The notes: generated by a model not told the origin, from the sequence alone. A stretch of 64,000 bases of DNA from Mesocentrotus franciscanus (GCA_037976565.1 CP137683.1:2737111-2801110), one strand, 5' to 3'. Counted from the first letter of the stretch, positions 32,305 to 45,022 are shown. Numbers and translations: made by a program.

Positions 32305-35300
32305 GTAAGGTTTTTTTTTGGTTCTTCTAGACCTACATATAAATAAATTACTAATTTGTTGTTGAGTCTGTAATCTTGATTGATATATATGATTAAAGGG
32401 TTAAGGTACTGGATTTCATTACATTTTCTATGTACAATCACAAACTGGTAATTCCATGTAAGGGAAGTCAACCGTGACAGGTCTAAATCATAGATAAATT
32501 ACTACATCAGCCAGACTGATAAATATTGTACAAAGAATAGGGCAGCAATTAATGTATAACTATAAAGATGTGATTGAACCAACTGTAATGAGCATTTTTA
32601 TGATGTAAGCTGCTCTGTTTGTTATATACCAGTTAAGGTATCTCTTTCTCTTCTATTCACGACAGGGGAATGTTCATTAATTCTGTTTACAACATTGTTT
32701 GGTTCAAGATTAAACTTAATAGTCCATTTTGCAAATGTCTAAAACCTTTAATGTGGTTGGTAACAATGTGTGGGACCAAATACATTTAGATAACAATTAG
32801 AATCACTGATGAAAATGTACTTATGTTCTGTTGAACACATTAGATACAGTGACAGTTATTTTTCTGAGAAATATATTTGCGCTCTTCATGAAATATATTA
32901 TATATGGTATATCTGTTTTAAATATTAGGTTGCAAAATAAAAAGCTGCCTATGGCATCTACATGTACTGCTAATTCATGACATCTGGAATTTCATTCTTA
33001 AGTTATTGTCCATCTCTTCAAGTTGAAAAGGTAAGCAGTATCAGTTACCATAATTGATCTTATCAGTTTGTTCTGTGCCTGTCATTGTTACCATACCCCT
33101 ACAGCAGTCGTTAAAAATGAAACGACATAAGTCGGTACATTTTTCATAATCCTTGTAAGAAGTCTAATACCCATCTTACCCATTCTGTTGTATAAAACGT
33201 ACACAAATGGTTATGAAAGGATTTTTTTTCCAAAGCAACAATTTATTTATTTATCTTTTGTAACTAAAACTGCTTTTGTCTCAAAATTTATAAAGAATAT
33301 TTTTATTCTTCTTATTATTTATTTTGCAATCAAAGTATTTGACATAATCATGAATACAAAAGTTGTAGATAGATTGAAAAATTACACTGGTATTTATTAA
33401 TTGATTCATTTATTACTTTAAATTCTGATTCTAGACTGCAGAGCCTGAATTACCTGCATCGTTATGATTCATATGGAACATCAGCCAGCTTACAGATACA
33501 AGCTCCCTTTTCCAGCTTTAAGCAAGAGGACCACAATGAGATACAGATCTCGGTATCATGGACTGGTCGCTTTCTCTTACAATGACCACTTCTTGTAAAA
33601 TAAGATTTACAAATTAATTCCTCTGAAGCTATTAGAACTGCTCCATTCAAGTTACTAAAATTTGCCATAGAATATGAGATGTTTGGTTTGATTATCAAAA
33701 TCATATAATATTTTAAAGGAATTAAAATTTTCAATGATACTTCCAAGATTTCCTGTATTTTAAACAGAATTTTAGAATCTTGCGGAAGAAAAAAAAGAAC
33801 TAGTTACAGTTGGAGGATAAGACCGAAATTATAATCCATACTAAATTAGCTCTGCAATTTAGGCCTGCACTTTCAAGAAATTTCATTTTAAGTGTTGCTG
33901 CTGATCTAAAAGCTATGATTCTGTCATGGAGGTTATTGTTACCGAACTCACATTACACAGATAATTCTGTTCATTGCAATAAATCTTAAAATATCAAATT
34001 GAAAATTTCAAATTAGCAATTCATCTGAGTAGCAGTGAATCAATTTGATGGCCTATTTGGAACTCTTCCTAGAGGCACTTCTGGCATGACTATGTATCGA
34101 TAATTACCTGTTGATGCCTAAAGTGCTATTGTAGCAATTGCACAATAAAGAATACAAAAGAAATAACAGAACTTTGTGATTGCAGTGAAAACAGATTTGT
34201 CCTGTAGGAAATATATTAACTCTGACTTATGTTGTCCTTAGAATTTTTTTCGAAGCTGATAGAAAGTATTGATGATTAATTTCATATAGACAAACATTGT
34301 ATCAAGAAAAACACATTCTCACCGACTGCATGACCTTACATGACAATGTATGTCACCTTTAGATTAACAACCATATGAGTAACAGCAATCCTTGTGACAA
34401 ATATTACTCTTTTTAATATCCAAAAGGTACATTGACTAGACATTGGCAGATATCAGCTGCAATACTTTAAACAACTGGCTGTCACTTTAATAGCACTTTC
34501 ATTTGTGTCATTTCAAATGTTCTTATTGTATCCCTTGAATGTATTTGCTATGCTCATTTACAAAATGTAGATTTCATTCATTAAAGCATAAGCATATTGA
34601 TTAGACATTGAAGCTTTTAAATCTGTGTTAATTTTATTTTTATGTAATCAATGTATTGGTTTTCATTTAACAAGTTAAAGGGGGAGGCAAAAAAATGAAT
34701 GGATGAGATTGTATGCTGGTAATTATGAAATGATGATAAAGGACAATGATGTGATTCAATGATGGTGTGTTTGTTTGATGGTGAGTATTGAAATATCCTA
34801 GCAATGCTTTTTCTTATAAGTTAGTGTTTATTTATTAATTGTTGTACTTTATTTATTTATTTTTTGAGGGGGAGGGTTCATGAAAGAACAAAACAATCAC
34901 TTTGAAAGGGGCGGAAAGCAAAGTGTTGTGATGGGAGTATCGTATGTTAATGAGAGAGAGAGAGAGAGAATATAAGTGAACGGAATAACGGTACATAGTT
35001 GTAAGCAGATGTAAGAAAAATATAGAAAAGGGAGCACACAACAGAATGGAAAAGGGGCACTACTAAGAGAGAAGAAAACAGTAAGAAGAGGAACTTTAAA
35101 ACAAAGTAAAACAGGACAAATTGCATGAAGGAAAAGTGCACTTGTAATAAATAAAAAGGAATATTAATCAGATGTAAAGGGAATGTTTAAGAAGAAAACG
35201 GGCCCCACACTTATGTAAGTACCTGAAAAACGGGCAATTGTGCCAACCCCAAACCCGGAATGCCGCCTAAACTGCAGCCTTTGGTATTGATCATGCTTGG

Positions 35301-35559
35301 TATTAAATTTGATAATTTAAAAATACTTGGTTATCAACAAAGACTTGTTCCCCCTTCCCCCATCCCCCAAAAGAAATCATTGCCTAAAAATTGCCATTAA
35401 TTTTGAACAGAATTCTCCATTTCCCGATGCATGATCAAATTGAAGTTGGCTGAAACTTACGCCTGTACAGCCAATGAATGCTTAACATAGCATATTAATA
35501 ATCGAATGAATAAGAATAAAATTGATCTTAAAACTGATATATATGGATCACACTCTAAC
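32305..35559. other. AT-rich interior of the 5.3-kb element, no gene recognised
   Basis: Contains a GA run (34953-34970). No transposase motif could be found on either strand. The ORFs at 33188, 33462, 34853 and 34947 are AT-rich or GA-rich translations without family resemblance. Confidence 0.5.
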
Positions 35560-36586
35560 CTAAAATAAATTTTAAGGCTAAAATCGATCTTAAAATTGAT
35601 TTGGATCACACTCTAACTTAAAATCGATTTTAAGGCTAAAATCGATTTTATTTATTTGATGAAACAGCTCCTAAAATCGAAATCGATTTTAAGATCGATT
35701 TTAGGGCTTAGTGAAACACCCCCCAGGGGGCAGAGGTCCCGGAAACTGAGGGGTTTTAGGTATTTAATTACCGTCAGATGAGCAACCAAGGGCATGCTTT
35801 TTAGGGCCCTTGGTGGCGTCCAGGGGGCAGAGCCCCCGGAAGCTCTGGGGTTTTAGGCATTAAATTACAGTCAGATGAGCAACCAGGGGCATGCACGCTT
35901 TAGGGCCCTCGGTGGGGTCCAGGGGGCAGAGCCCCCGGAAGCTCAGGGAAAAATTATGCCATTTCAGCAACATTTGTAAATTACTGGTATCGAATTAGAA
36001 ATATACCCCTTCTTTAATTTTGTTTGGGGGCAACTGCCCCAAGCCCCCCATCAGGACGCCAGTGCCAGGGAGCATAAAGTGAACGAGAGGGATGAAGGTG
36101 ACAGAAGTGACTACCCCTCACAGTTTTTGAAGTTTTGTTGTATTATAAAAATTATAGTATAAAAACAAGCAATATACTTTGCACACTTCAGTTTTCTACA
36201 ATATCTACATGTACATTAAAGGATGTTATGCGAGGGAGCGTAGCTTCCGAGTGAGAAGATTTTGCATTTTTATTTGTCTAAACGCTGCACTCTTGGGCCC
36301 TCCAGAGCCTAAAAGTGTGTTGCAGTCTTCAGCCAGTATTTGCTATACATTTTTTTGCACTTTTGCAAATTTTCAGGGGACGATCCCCTAAAAATCGAGG
36401 GGGACGTCCCCCCTGGATCGCCGCCCCTGCATGACACGCATTGTCGCGTCATGTGTACGCCCAACTTAATCACTATTCACGCATTGTCACGTCATATTTA
36501 CGCCAAACTTAAGAACAATTCACGCATTGGCATTCATTGTGACGATTGCTTCTAGTAGTCACTTTTTTCTTCTTTAATTTAATCTA

Positions 36587-36725
36587 GGCCCCGTTGCACA
36601 AAACTTACCATTGATGGTAACTACCATGGAAACCTTGATTTTGATTGGCTGTTGAGCCCTGTTACCATGGTAGTTGCCATTGATGGCAAAGTTACCATCA
36701 ATGGTAAGTTTTATGCAACGGGGCC
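36587..36725. mobile_element. Short palindromic MITE, 139 bp
   Basis: GGCCCCGTTGCACAAAAC at the left and GGCCCCGTTGCATAAAAC in complement at the right. Arms continue through TTACCATTGATGGTAACTAC with an internal ACCATGGTA palindrome. It folds almost end to end. It lies in the TA-flanked element, outside the hAT-like one. Confidence 0.8.
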
Positions 36726-36729
36726 CAGG

Positions 36730-38030
36730 AGACTTGTTTCAACTCATTCACGCACTAGTTGGACAACATCTAAAATGTTGAATACCCAAGAAGCTGTTTC
36801 AGGGCAAAGAGAGTGTTTATATTGTGGTGGCTACAGGGCTTATTGGTCTTGAGCAGCATAAGAATCTTGAAAAAGAGCAGAAAAAAGAGAGGGGTAGAAA
36901 CAGAAAAGCAAGGACGGTGTGGGTGACAGAATGGTTGTCAAGACGCCATGTGTATGGACATTTTGACCAGTCATTGACCGAAAACCAGAAATAACCGTTT
37001 CTAGGAAGAATTGAACGCCATATTGTTTCCGAGAGCTCTGACTCACATTATGTCAATACTCTCTTTGTAAAGAGACTCTATTCCCACCCTTATGAGATAA
37101 ATTATTAATAATCGTGTGTCATTTGTTTCACCGTGCAGTGTGAAAGTAGGACAGTAGGAAATTACTAAAAATTTACTTAAACAAGAGAGTTTGAAAAGGG
37201 TACATCTCACAATTTAATATATTCCCAGATTTTAGTTTCAATTAATTGTAATTATGGGGAAGGGGCTGAATAATTGACAACTTTACAAAAGCAACTTCGG
37301 AGAAAAACAATTATTCTCAACAACAAAAAATTGAGAAACACATTAATTTGGGAAAATCTGTTAAATCCCCAAACAAACATTTCAAAAACGTCGAATCATT
37401 TTACAAAGGTATCCTGCTCATCAACGCTGTAAAGGTAGTTAACCATATATTGTTAAAAGTACATGTATTTAAGCAAATACAGGTGTCGAAGTCAGAAACT
37501 GTTCACAAGCTAAACAAAATATAAGTATTGTCCTTTACGTAATACTTTATAATTACGTGTTATAAATTAATGATTTTTAACAATAATGAGAAATTTAAAG
37601 CCCCTCCAAAGCGTTGGGAGCCTCAAATTCCTAAATTTGATCTCAAAATGTCACTTCAATTCTATAATGATGTGAACGAGGATGTCATAAAGCATACACT
37701 TCTGCAAAGATCGATTTACCCCTAAAATGTATTTGAAGACGAATATTGATGACAGGATACATAGGGTTTTCTGTTGTACGCAGAACACCCAAATTTTGTA
37801 TTCTTTCCTCAATATTCTTCTTCAAACACATTTGTTTTGAAAGTACATCCAGAAGTGTGTTTTAATTGAATGACATCCTCTTTCATATCATTATACAATT
37901 TAAGTGAAATTTTGTCATCAAGATCACGTGTTCCACATTCGTAGACTATGCGCATGGCATGCGAAAACTGCGCGGGAAGTATGCACAGCCAATGCTCAAA
38001 TTGTGAGTAAATTAGTCGTTAACTAGTCGT
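36730..38030. other. Interior of the TA-flanked element, no gene recognised
   Basis: AT-rich DNA with no recognised repeat boundary or protein. From about 38030 to 38320 the right subterminal region begins, rich in GGCACGCA and related words. Confidence 0.5.
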
Positions 38031-39174
38031 GAACATGCGTGCCACTAGGCCGACGGACACGCATCGGCACGCATCGGCGCGCACTGGCACGCAGCTGGCA
38101 CGACTAGGTAGCGCATAGGTTGCGCATAGATCACGAAGTGTTCACGAAAGTTGCAAAAAAAAATTGTCGTGCCAAAATTGTGAACATTTTGAAAATTCTG
38201 TCACGCATTTCACACACGGCCCGCATCCTCCCGCACGTTACAACGACTACTTCCCGCATTGGCACGCAAGAGTATGTGTCTATGCGCAAACCAAAATGCG
38301 GGCAAGTGTCAACGGGGCAATAGGCGCCGCATTTCAGATGGCGACAGCGGCGGCGTCAACATCAAAAACTTAGCCAAGGCTAAGTTTTTGAATTTTTAAT
38401 ATAATTTTGAAAGTATAGATTCTTATTCAATGAAACTTGGCCTAAAGGGTTATCAAGTATCCCCAATCATTTGAGGAGAATTTCAGGTCACAAAGTCAAG
38501 GTCAAAGGTCATTTGAGGTCAATAAACTTAGACTATGTTGTGGCATCATCATCAACAATTAAAGGGACTTTGTAACATCGTTCAGATAAGAGAAAGGTAG
38601 GGACTTCAATGCTAGATGTACAATTAAAAATTAACTGAAAGTTTGAGTGAAAACAGACCACTAATAACGATAAAAATTGGGAAAACCTGATCTGATTGAT
38701 TCCAGAATTCTCCCAACTATATTATTATATTTCAATTAAATTTTAGGTGAATGAAAATCGTCACAAAGCAATGAAAATGAATTGGCTCTATTTACCATTC
38801 CAAACATTTAAGAATTGAAAGATTTTTAAAAGCCTGCTTAATGAGTTTATGTCTTATTTTCATGGGAAAGCGGTTGGGAAAATTCAAAAATTGGTTGGGA
38901 GAATTTGCTGTAAGGGGGTGTCGCACAGTGACACCTTCAAAGAAAACCATAAATATCTTTGTGGTTTAAACAAAAATTCAGGATTGTTTGCATGTTAGAG
39001 GGTTAGTACGGTAGAAGGAATATAATAAGTAACATTTCATACACAAATCACGCATTTTTTTCATCAACTTTCAACAATATTAACGAGTCACTTTAACCTG
39101 AGGTTAAGTTTTTGAATTTTTAATATAATTTTGAGGGTATAAGTTATTATTCAATGAAACTTAGACTAAAGGGT

Positions 39175-39970
39175 TACTTGCTAAATATGTTAGTATCCTT
39201 TCAAAACTAAAATCATATTGCCTTGTAATGTTTTATATATTCTGTACAATAGCCTTGTTTTACCACATCTAAACTACTGCAACTATATTTGGGGGAATAC
39301 TTATAAATCACATCTAAAAAAATTACATATTTTACAGAAAAAGTCTCTAAGAAATATAACAAAATCACAAATGCAAAGTCCAAGTATACCACTCTTTAAA
39401 CAGATGCTAATCTTGCCTTTATACGATTTGATTACATTCAATACTCTAATTTTTATGTACTCTGTAAGACATAACATTTTTCATGTGAAATATAGTAAGT
39501 TTATTCAAAATTCAAATATCCATTCATATGCCACTCGCCAAAAAGACCATTTTCATCAACCCAAAGTAAGACTTACTTCTTCACTTAATTCATTAAATGT
39601 TGCTGGCGTGAAGAAATGGAACCAATTACCCACTTCTATAAAATTAAGTTCAACTTTATCCTGTTTTAAAAGCTTTGTCGAAAATTCCTATTTGAAAGTT
39701 TGTAACAATACAGTATTCGTGTAGGTATGTGTATATGGGTGTGCGCGTGTGTGTGTGTGTGTGCATATGTGGGTGTGCATATGTGGGTATGGTAAATTAA
39801 TTTTATTTAACTTAATTTGTTTTTTGTAGGGGCCCTATTTATAAGCAATTTGCTTCTTTGTGGTCCTGACCATATATTTTGCTTTGTATTTTGTATGTTT
39901 TATGTATTTTACTTTCTATTGTATGTTCTGCTTTTATATGCATATATGGTTAATAAATTCAATTAATATA
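39175..39970 (+). pseudogene. 5'-truncated LINE: RT C-terminal fragment and 3' tail
   Basis: The open frame 39218-39724 encodes the thumb and C-terminal part of a CR1/Jockey-type ORF2 (LPHLNYCNYIWGN, LHILQKKSLRNITKS, KKWNQLPTSIKLS). A TG-rich microsatellite and a tail ending TTAATAAATTCAATTAATAT follow. It interrupts an element B unit: the host sequence breaks at AAAGGGTTA and resumes at TCAAGTGTCCC. It is intact only for this fragment and lacks the endonuclease and RT catalytic core. Confidence 0.85.
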
Positions 39971-40700
39971 CAATTAATTAATATAATTAATATCAAGTGT
40001 CCCTAATCATGTGAGTATAATTTCAGGTCACTTGGTTAAGGTCAAAGGTCATTTCCGGTCAACAAACTTAGACTATGTTGTGGCATCAGGTTAAGATTTT
40101 GAATTGTTATAATTTTGAACGTATACATTCCTACTCCATGAAACTTGAACATAAGGGTTATGAAGTATGACCAATCATGTGATTAGTCTTTTAGGTGACA
40201 AAGTCAAGGTCAAATGTCATTTTGGGTCTGCAAAATTAGACTTTGTTGTGTTATCAATATCAAGATTTTGAATTTTTAGCATAATTTCAAAAATGTTTGT
40301 TCAAATTCCATAAAACTTGTACCTAAGGGTAATCAAGTATCAAAAATCATATGACACAGATTACAGGCCACAAAGTCAAGGTCAAAGGTCAATTTAGGGC
40401 AGTAGACTTGGATTATGTTTTTCACAACTTAATATGAGAATTAATAAATCAATTTTTGTTATTTGTTCATATTTCATGAAAGTTACAAATCTTGATACAA
40501 ATAATAGTAAATAATTCTTCTGTTTATTCTTAGTCAATATTCACTTCAAAATGCTGATTATATTCAGAGGATTCATTTTGGGGGCTGCTAATGGGCCACC
40601 CTGCCTATAAATTATGTCCCAACCTCAATTTTTCACCATATCGAATTGCGTATTAAATGCAGGCGAGACCGCCAAGAGCGTTTCCCTTGTTATATTTTTT

Positions 40701-41165
40701 GTATTATTCTTCAATCATCTATGTCATATCCCTTACACGCGTCCCAACAGATCGCGCGAGTACCCCTGAAAAAAGGCGAGGACTGTCTCCGGTTAATCGT
40801 TGAAGGTGTGTTATTTTCTAAGCTGATTGGGCGCGCTACCTGGAAACAGTCCAGGCAGTGGACTAGCAAAGCAGTCGCGTTTCATGGGTTGTTGTAGTCC
40901 AGATTCTGTCCGTTTTTATATATTTTTTAAAATTCTTCAATCATCTATGTCCTCCTCCTTTACACGCATCCCACACAGATCGCGCAACCCCCGAAAATAC
41001 ACCCGGGAAATACACCCTCAGCTGACGACAAACGTGTGGGATCAATCTTGATTTTGGAAGTGCTATGTAAGTTAAACCGGATTATCATTAATCCTGATTT
41101 TTTAGTTTTTAATAGTACATTAACTTTGAAAGGAACAGGCCTAGTGTAGGATTAATTTTTGAGCG
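40701..41165 (+). repeat. Probable LINE 5' leader with two repeated monomers
   Basis: TTCTTCAATCATCTATGTC followed by TTTACACGC and ACAGATCGCGC occurs at about 40709-40758 and again at about 40935-40986, about 226 bp apart, as in monomeric LINE promoters. The segment 40778-40850 (GACTGTCTCCGG, GTGTGTTATTTTCT) has an inverted partner at 45838-45908, beyond the LINE 3' end. Confidence 0.45.
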
Positions 41166-42044
41166 ATGTCTTCCAGTAAATCTAGGAAAAAAGGGAAGTC
41201 TAGAAACAACAGTGAGGCCCTCGAAGAAGTCACCGAAGTCCCAGCTGAGTCCTCTGCCGAAGATCATGGGGACCAGCTCCCGACTGAAAATGAATTAACT
41301 TCAAACGCCGCTGCTGGTCAACGAACCGTTAAACATTCTACTGATTCAAATTCTCCCGCCGAAATCCGATCAATAATTGCCGATGAAATAAGGAGTGCTT
41401 TGAGTTCTCAGCCCGTCCTAAACGCCGTTGTTGACGCCGTCTACAAAAGACTCTACACAAATCTGGCATACGAACTTCATTCAGCATTCCAGCTGGAACT
41501 CAGGAAAACAGAGCAACGAATGGATGCCCTGGCAACGACCTCTGACGTACTAAGTAAGAAGGTCAAAGAACTTCAATCGTCCCTCGAAGAGCAGGAGCAA
41601 TACTCGCGTCGTCAGTGCCTTCGGATCTACGGTCTTCCTGAGAGCCGCAATGAAATCACCGACGACATCGTCATCTCACTAGCAGGAAAGATGGGTATCA
41701 CCATGGACAAGCAGGACATCGATCGTAGTCATCGAATTCGCCCGAGACGCGAGACCCAGTCACATCAAGCTCCAACTCAACCTGTTCGCCCCAAACCGCT
41801 GACTGTCAAATTTGCGCGTTATAATGCCCGCCGATTGATGTATGGAGCGAAATCGCGACTGAAAGGCACCGGTGTTGTGATCCGAGAGGATCTTACGGCA
41901 TCTCGACAGACCTTGTTCTCCAAAACATCTCCTCATCAGAACACGAAGTATACTTGGACCATGGATGGTAGGATTTTTACTCTGACGAAGGATGGTCGCA
42001 AAGTCCCAGTGAGAAACGCAACCGATGTCGAACGTCTGGACTAG
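41166..42044 (+). CDS. LINE ORF1 protein (coiled-coil and RNA-binding type)
   Basis: Intact 292-codon frame. Residues 1-80 are basic then Ser/Glu-rich. About 95-160 form a heptad-like helical region ending KVKELQSSLEEQEQYSRRQ. Then RLYGLPE-type residues (CLRIYGLPESR), DIDRSHRIRPRR and LTVKFARYNARR match the RRM and C-terminal domain seen in ORF1 proteins of non-LTR retrotransposons. ORF1 proteins coat the RNA and act as chaperones. It ends 46 bp before the probable ORF2 start and is the only unbroken ORF of this element. Confidence 0.85.
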   Translation: MSSSKSRKKGKSRNNSEALEEVTEVPAESSAEDHGDQLPTENELTSNAAAGQRTVKHSTDSNSPAEIRSIIADEIRSALSSQPVLNAVVDAVYKRLYTNLAYELHSAFQLELRKTEQRMDALATTSDVLSKKVKELQSSLEEQEQYSRRQCLRIYGLPESRNEITDDIVISLAGKMGITMDKQDIDRSHRIRPRRETQSHQAPTQPVRPKPLTVKFARYNARRLMYGAKSRLKGTGVVIREDLTASRQTLFSKTSPHQNTKYTWTMDGRIFTLTKDGRKVPVRNATDVERLD

Positions 42045-42090
42045 TAAGATACATGATTTTATTATGTTGTGAGGTTCTGGTCTTGGTTTG

Positions 42091-45022
42091 ATGGATAGTA
42101 TTGTAAATAATGATATGGATTTTGACACTGATTTTAATTGTAAATACATTGATCACGATGAATTCTGCAAGAAATACCATAATAATTCTCAATTTAGTTT
42201 AATTCATTACAATGCAAGGAGTCTCAGAAGAAATTTTGTTGTGTCATCTCTGATTTAACATTACTAAAATATTCTTTTTCCGTTATTGGAATTACCGAAA
42301 CGTGGATGACTGACAACAATAGTTTATTTTCTTTAGATGGCTACATTATGTATAGTTCAAATCGCCCAACCGGACGTGGTGGTGGCGTTGCATTGTTTGT
42401 ACGAGATCATTTAAATGTACTTTCTATTCTAGATAATATAGCATTTCATATCCAGGGAGTTGAGTCATTGTTTATTAATATACAATATCACAACAATAGA
42501 AATATTATTATTGGAGTTATTTATCGTAATCCGTCTAGTAATGTAACTGATTTTATTGATGAACTTAATAGTAATATGGAAACAATGTGTAAATTGGCTA
42601 GATATTGTTATATTATGGGAGACCTTAATATTAATTTATTGAACTATGATACACACCCTCATGTACAAAGTCTTCTTGATTTTATTAATTCTTATGGCCT
42701 TTTCCCTACTATAGATAGGCCAACTCGTGTTACCAAAGATTGTGCAACACTTATTGACAACGTATTCACGAATGTTATTAATGAAAATAGTTCCTCTGGT
42801 ATATTATTGTCAGATGTCAGTGACCATTTTCCCATCTTTCATCTGGCAGAATTTGACATTTCATTAAAAAACAATATAAATATAAGTACAAGGATTTTAC
42901 ACCGTGATATAACTCCTTTGGCTTTAAAGTCTTTTCTAAATGACCTAAGAAAAACAGATTGGAAAGATGTTCTGGATACAAGCGATGCTGATGAAGCGTA
43001 CGATTTATTTTTATATGAATTTCAGTTCTATTGTGATAAGCACGTGCCTCTAAAAGAACGATCTCTAATTAACAAGCATATAAAAAAGCCTTGGATAACA
43101 CGGGCTCTTTTTAAATCTATTAAGAAAAAAAAATCCTTTATAAACGATTTCGTTCGAAGCCAACGTATGTGAATGAAGCAATATAAAAGAAATATCGTAT
43201 TAAATCAAATGCGCTTTTACGTTTTGCTAAAAGAAAATATTTCCATGACAAATTTGACAAATTCAAAGGTAATTTAAAGAAAACATGGCAATTTTTAAAC
43301 GAAATCCTAGGTAGAAATAAACCATCAAAAGCCAATGGAATTATTCATCAAGATATCAAGGTAGAAGATCCGTTTGATGTAGCAAATATATTTAATGACT
43401 TTTTTGTGAGTGTAGGAGATAACCTTATGCGATCTTTACCAAAACCAAGTGCAATATTCTCTGAGTTCATGCCTAAAATGTCTGAAAAATCTTTGTTTTT
43501 TAACCCTATTACCGAACACGAAGTTATTAATGTTATAAAGAATATTAGTTCCGGAAAGAGCCCTGGATAAGATAACATATCTCCCGATATTTAACCATTG
43601 ACTGACATATGTAATCTATCTATACAAACCGGCGTCTTTCCTGATAAGATGAAAAAAGCAAAAGTTGTGCCTAGTTATAAAAAGGGTGGTACGTTTGACT
43701 GTAATAATTATAGACCAATATCTGTTTTGCCATTGTTTTCTAAAGTTCTCGAAAGACTCGTATATAATAGATTGTATAATTTTTTAATCATGAATAATTT
43801 GCTTAGTCCCAACCAATATGGTTTTAGGAAAAACTGTTCAACTGAATTTGCATTGATTGAACTTTACGACCTAATTCTTAAATGCATTAATAAAAACAAA
43901 CATGCAATCACTATTTTCATGGATCTATCGAAAGCGTTCGATTCTCTGTCACACTCAATATTGTTATCTAAGTTATCATTTTATGGAATAAGAGGCTTAC
44001 TGCATTCTTGGTTTTGTAGTTATTTAAGAAATAGGAAACAGTTTACTGTATATGATGGTCAATCATCAAATTCTAAAACAATTACATCAGGAGTTCCCCA
44101 GGGGAGTATACTCGGCCCACTTTTATTTCTAATATATATTAATGACATAGTAAACTGTTCAGATTTCTTTAAATTTGTTTTATTTGCAGATGATACGTCG
44201 CTGATAGCCTCTGATGTAAATTTTCATTCATTAGTCCGTATGATTAATATAAACCTGGACCATGTGTATAATTGGCTTGTTTGTAATAAATTATCGTTAA
44301 ATATTTTGAAAACTAAATTTGTAATTTTCAGGAATAAACAAAATAAAAGACCTGACTACTCTGACGTTAAACTGTTACTAAACGGTTCTGAGTTAAAACA
44401 ATGTTCTACTTTTACATACCTAGGCGTACAGTTAGATGAATTTTTAACATGGGACTCTCACATTAATGTAACTAGTAGTAAGATATCAACAATTACTGGG
44501 ATAATGTATAATGTGAAATGTATATTACCACCTAAACTGCTATTTACCATGTATAATACTTTTATCCTACCTCATATTATGTATTGCAATGTGCTATGGG
44601 CTTCATTATATGCTTCTAAATTATCACGTATACATCGTCTTAAAAAAAGAGCACTTCGAATTTGTGCCAATGCTCATTATCTAGCCCCTTCTGTACCTTT
44701 ATTCCGCCGTTTTTCAACATTGAATGTGTATGATTCTAACAAATTATCGATTGCTTCTTTGATGCACAAGTTTTTTACAAAACGTCTCCCTCCTTATCTT
44801 ACTCAAATGTTTTGTTTAAATGAAAATGTCCATACTTACTCTAGTCGACAGTCAGCCAAATTCCATCTCTGGAAAACACAAACTAACGTACTTTCAAAAT
44901 CAGTTCGTTACCTTGGCCCCATTATCTGGAATTCCTTGCCATCTGACATTCAACACACACAATTCAATGCACTCTTTAAAAAACGAATGAAGAGATTCCT
45001 TCTCTCTAATTCAATTAAATAA
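42091..45022 (+). pseudogene. LINE ORF2: endonuclease and reverse transcriptase, broken
   Basis: CR1/Jockey-type ORF2. The ATG at 42091 opens the endonuclease domain (SLIHYNARSL, then ITETWMTD, RGGGVALFVRDH, YIMGDLNINLL, SDHFPIFH). The RT domain follows (NYRPISVLPLFSKVLERL, FMDLSKAFDSLSHSIL, SGVPQGSILGPLLFLIYIND, catalytic FADDTS, then LSLNILKTKF). The C-terminus ends at a TAA at 45020. Breaks seen: a frameshift near 42240-42255, a frameshift with stop near 43165-43172, and in-frame TAA codons at 43567 and 43591. The rest of the RT (43598-45022) is open. The copy is inactive but has few lesions. Confidence 0.92.

Larger units (their letters stand above)
30405..35722. mobile_element. 5.3-kb element with GGGGTGTTTCA-type ends, nested in the GC-rich array
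   Basis: Left end GGGCGTGTTTCATCAACTAA, right end (complement) GGGGTGTTTCACTAAGCCC. Both are followed by repeated ATCGATTTTAA motifs on inverted arms (30420-30530 and 35560-35710). CCAG (or CCAGG) flanks both sides (30401-30404 and 35723-35726), and the surrounding tandem array would be continuous without it. It has no transposase; inside are a CTAG-rich block and a possible spliced plus-strand transcript. Confidence 0.75.
29265..36429. mobile_element. hAT-like element with perfect 8-bp duplication CATGACAC
   Basis: The ends are CAGGGGCGGCGATTT (left) and CAGGGGCGGCGATCC (right, complement), typical of hAT termini. CATGACAC lies at 29257-29264 and again at 36430-36437. The interior is mostly a degenerate tandem array (29480-30400 and 35723-35945) plus a nested 5.3-kb element. 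No hAT transposase ORF is visible, so it is non-autonomous. Confidence 0.88.
29115..38320. mobile_element. TA-flanked DNA element (9.2 kb including nested insertions)
   Basis: Terminal inverted repeats TTGCCTCGTTGACACTTGCC (left) and TTGCCCCGTTGACACTTGCC (right, complement), continuing CGCATTTTGG. TA occurs at 29113-29114 and 38321-38322. The host sequence resumes as AAGCGAA/TAGGCGCCGC, matching element A's uninterrupted CATAGGCGCC. Short motifs with CACGCA, TTCACG and GCACGC recur near both ends, likely subterminal repeats. Without the hAT-like insertion it would be about 2.0 kb. No transposase was recognised. Confidence 0.8.
29082..40700 (-). mobile_element. Element B: inverted copy of family A, split by nested insertions
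   Basis: Left end TGTCTCGCTTGCGTAAC at 29086. The right end at 40655-40700, in complement, reads ACAAGGGAAACGCTC and GGCGGTCTCGCCTGCAT, as in element A. Array units survive at about 38330-38560, 39090-39175 and 39990-40440, with AGGTCAAAGGTCA at 38499, 40039 and 40379. The copy is interrupted by the 9.2-kb TA-flanked element, by a LINE fragment at about 39175-39970 and, at 38565-39090, by unassigned sequence. Units are more diverged than in A, suggesting an older copy. Confidence 0.7.
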
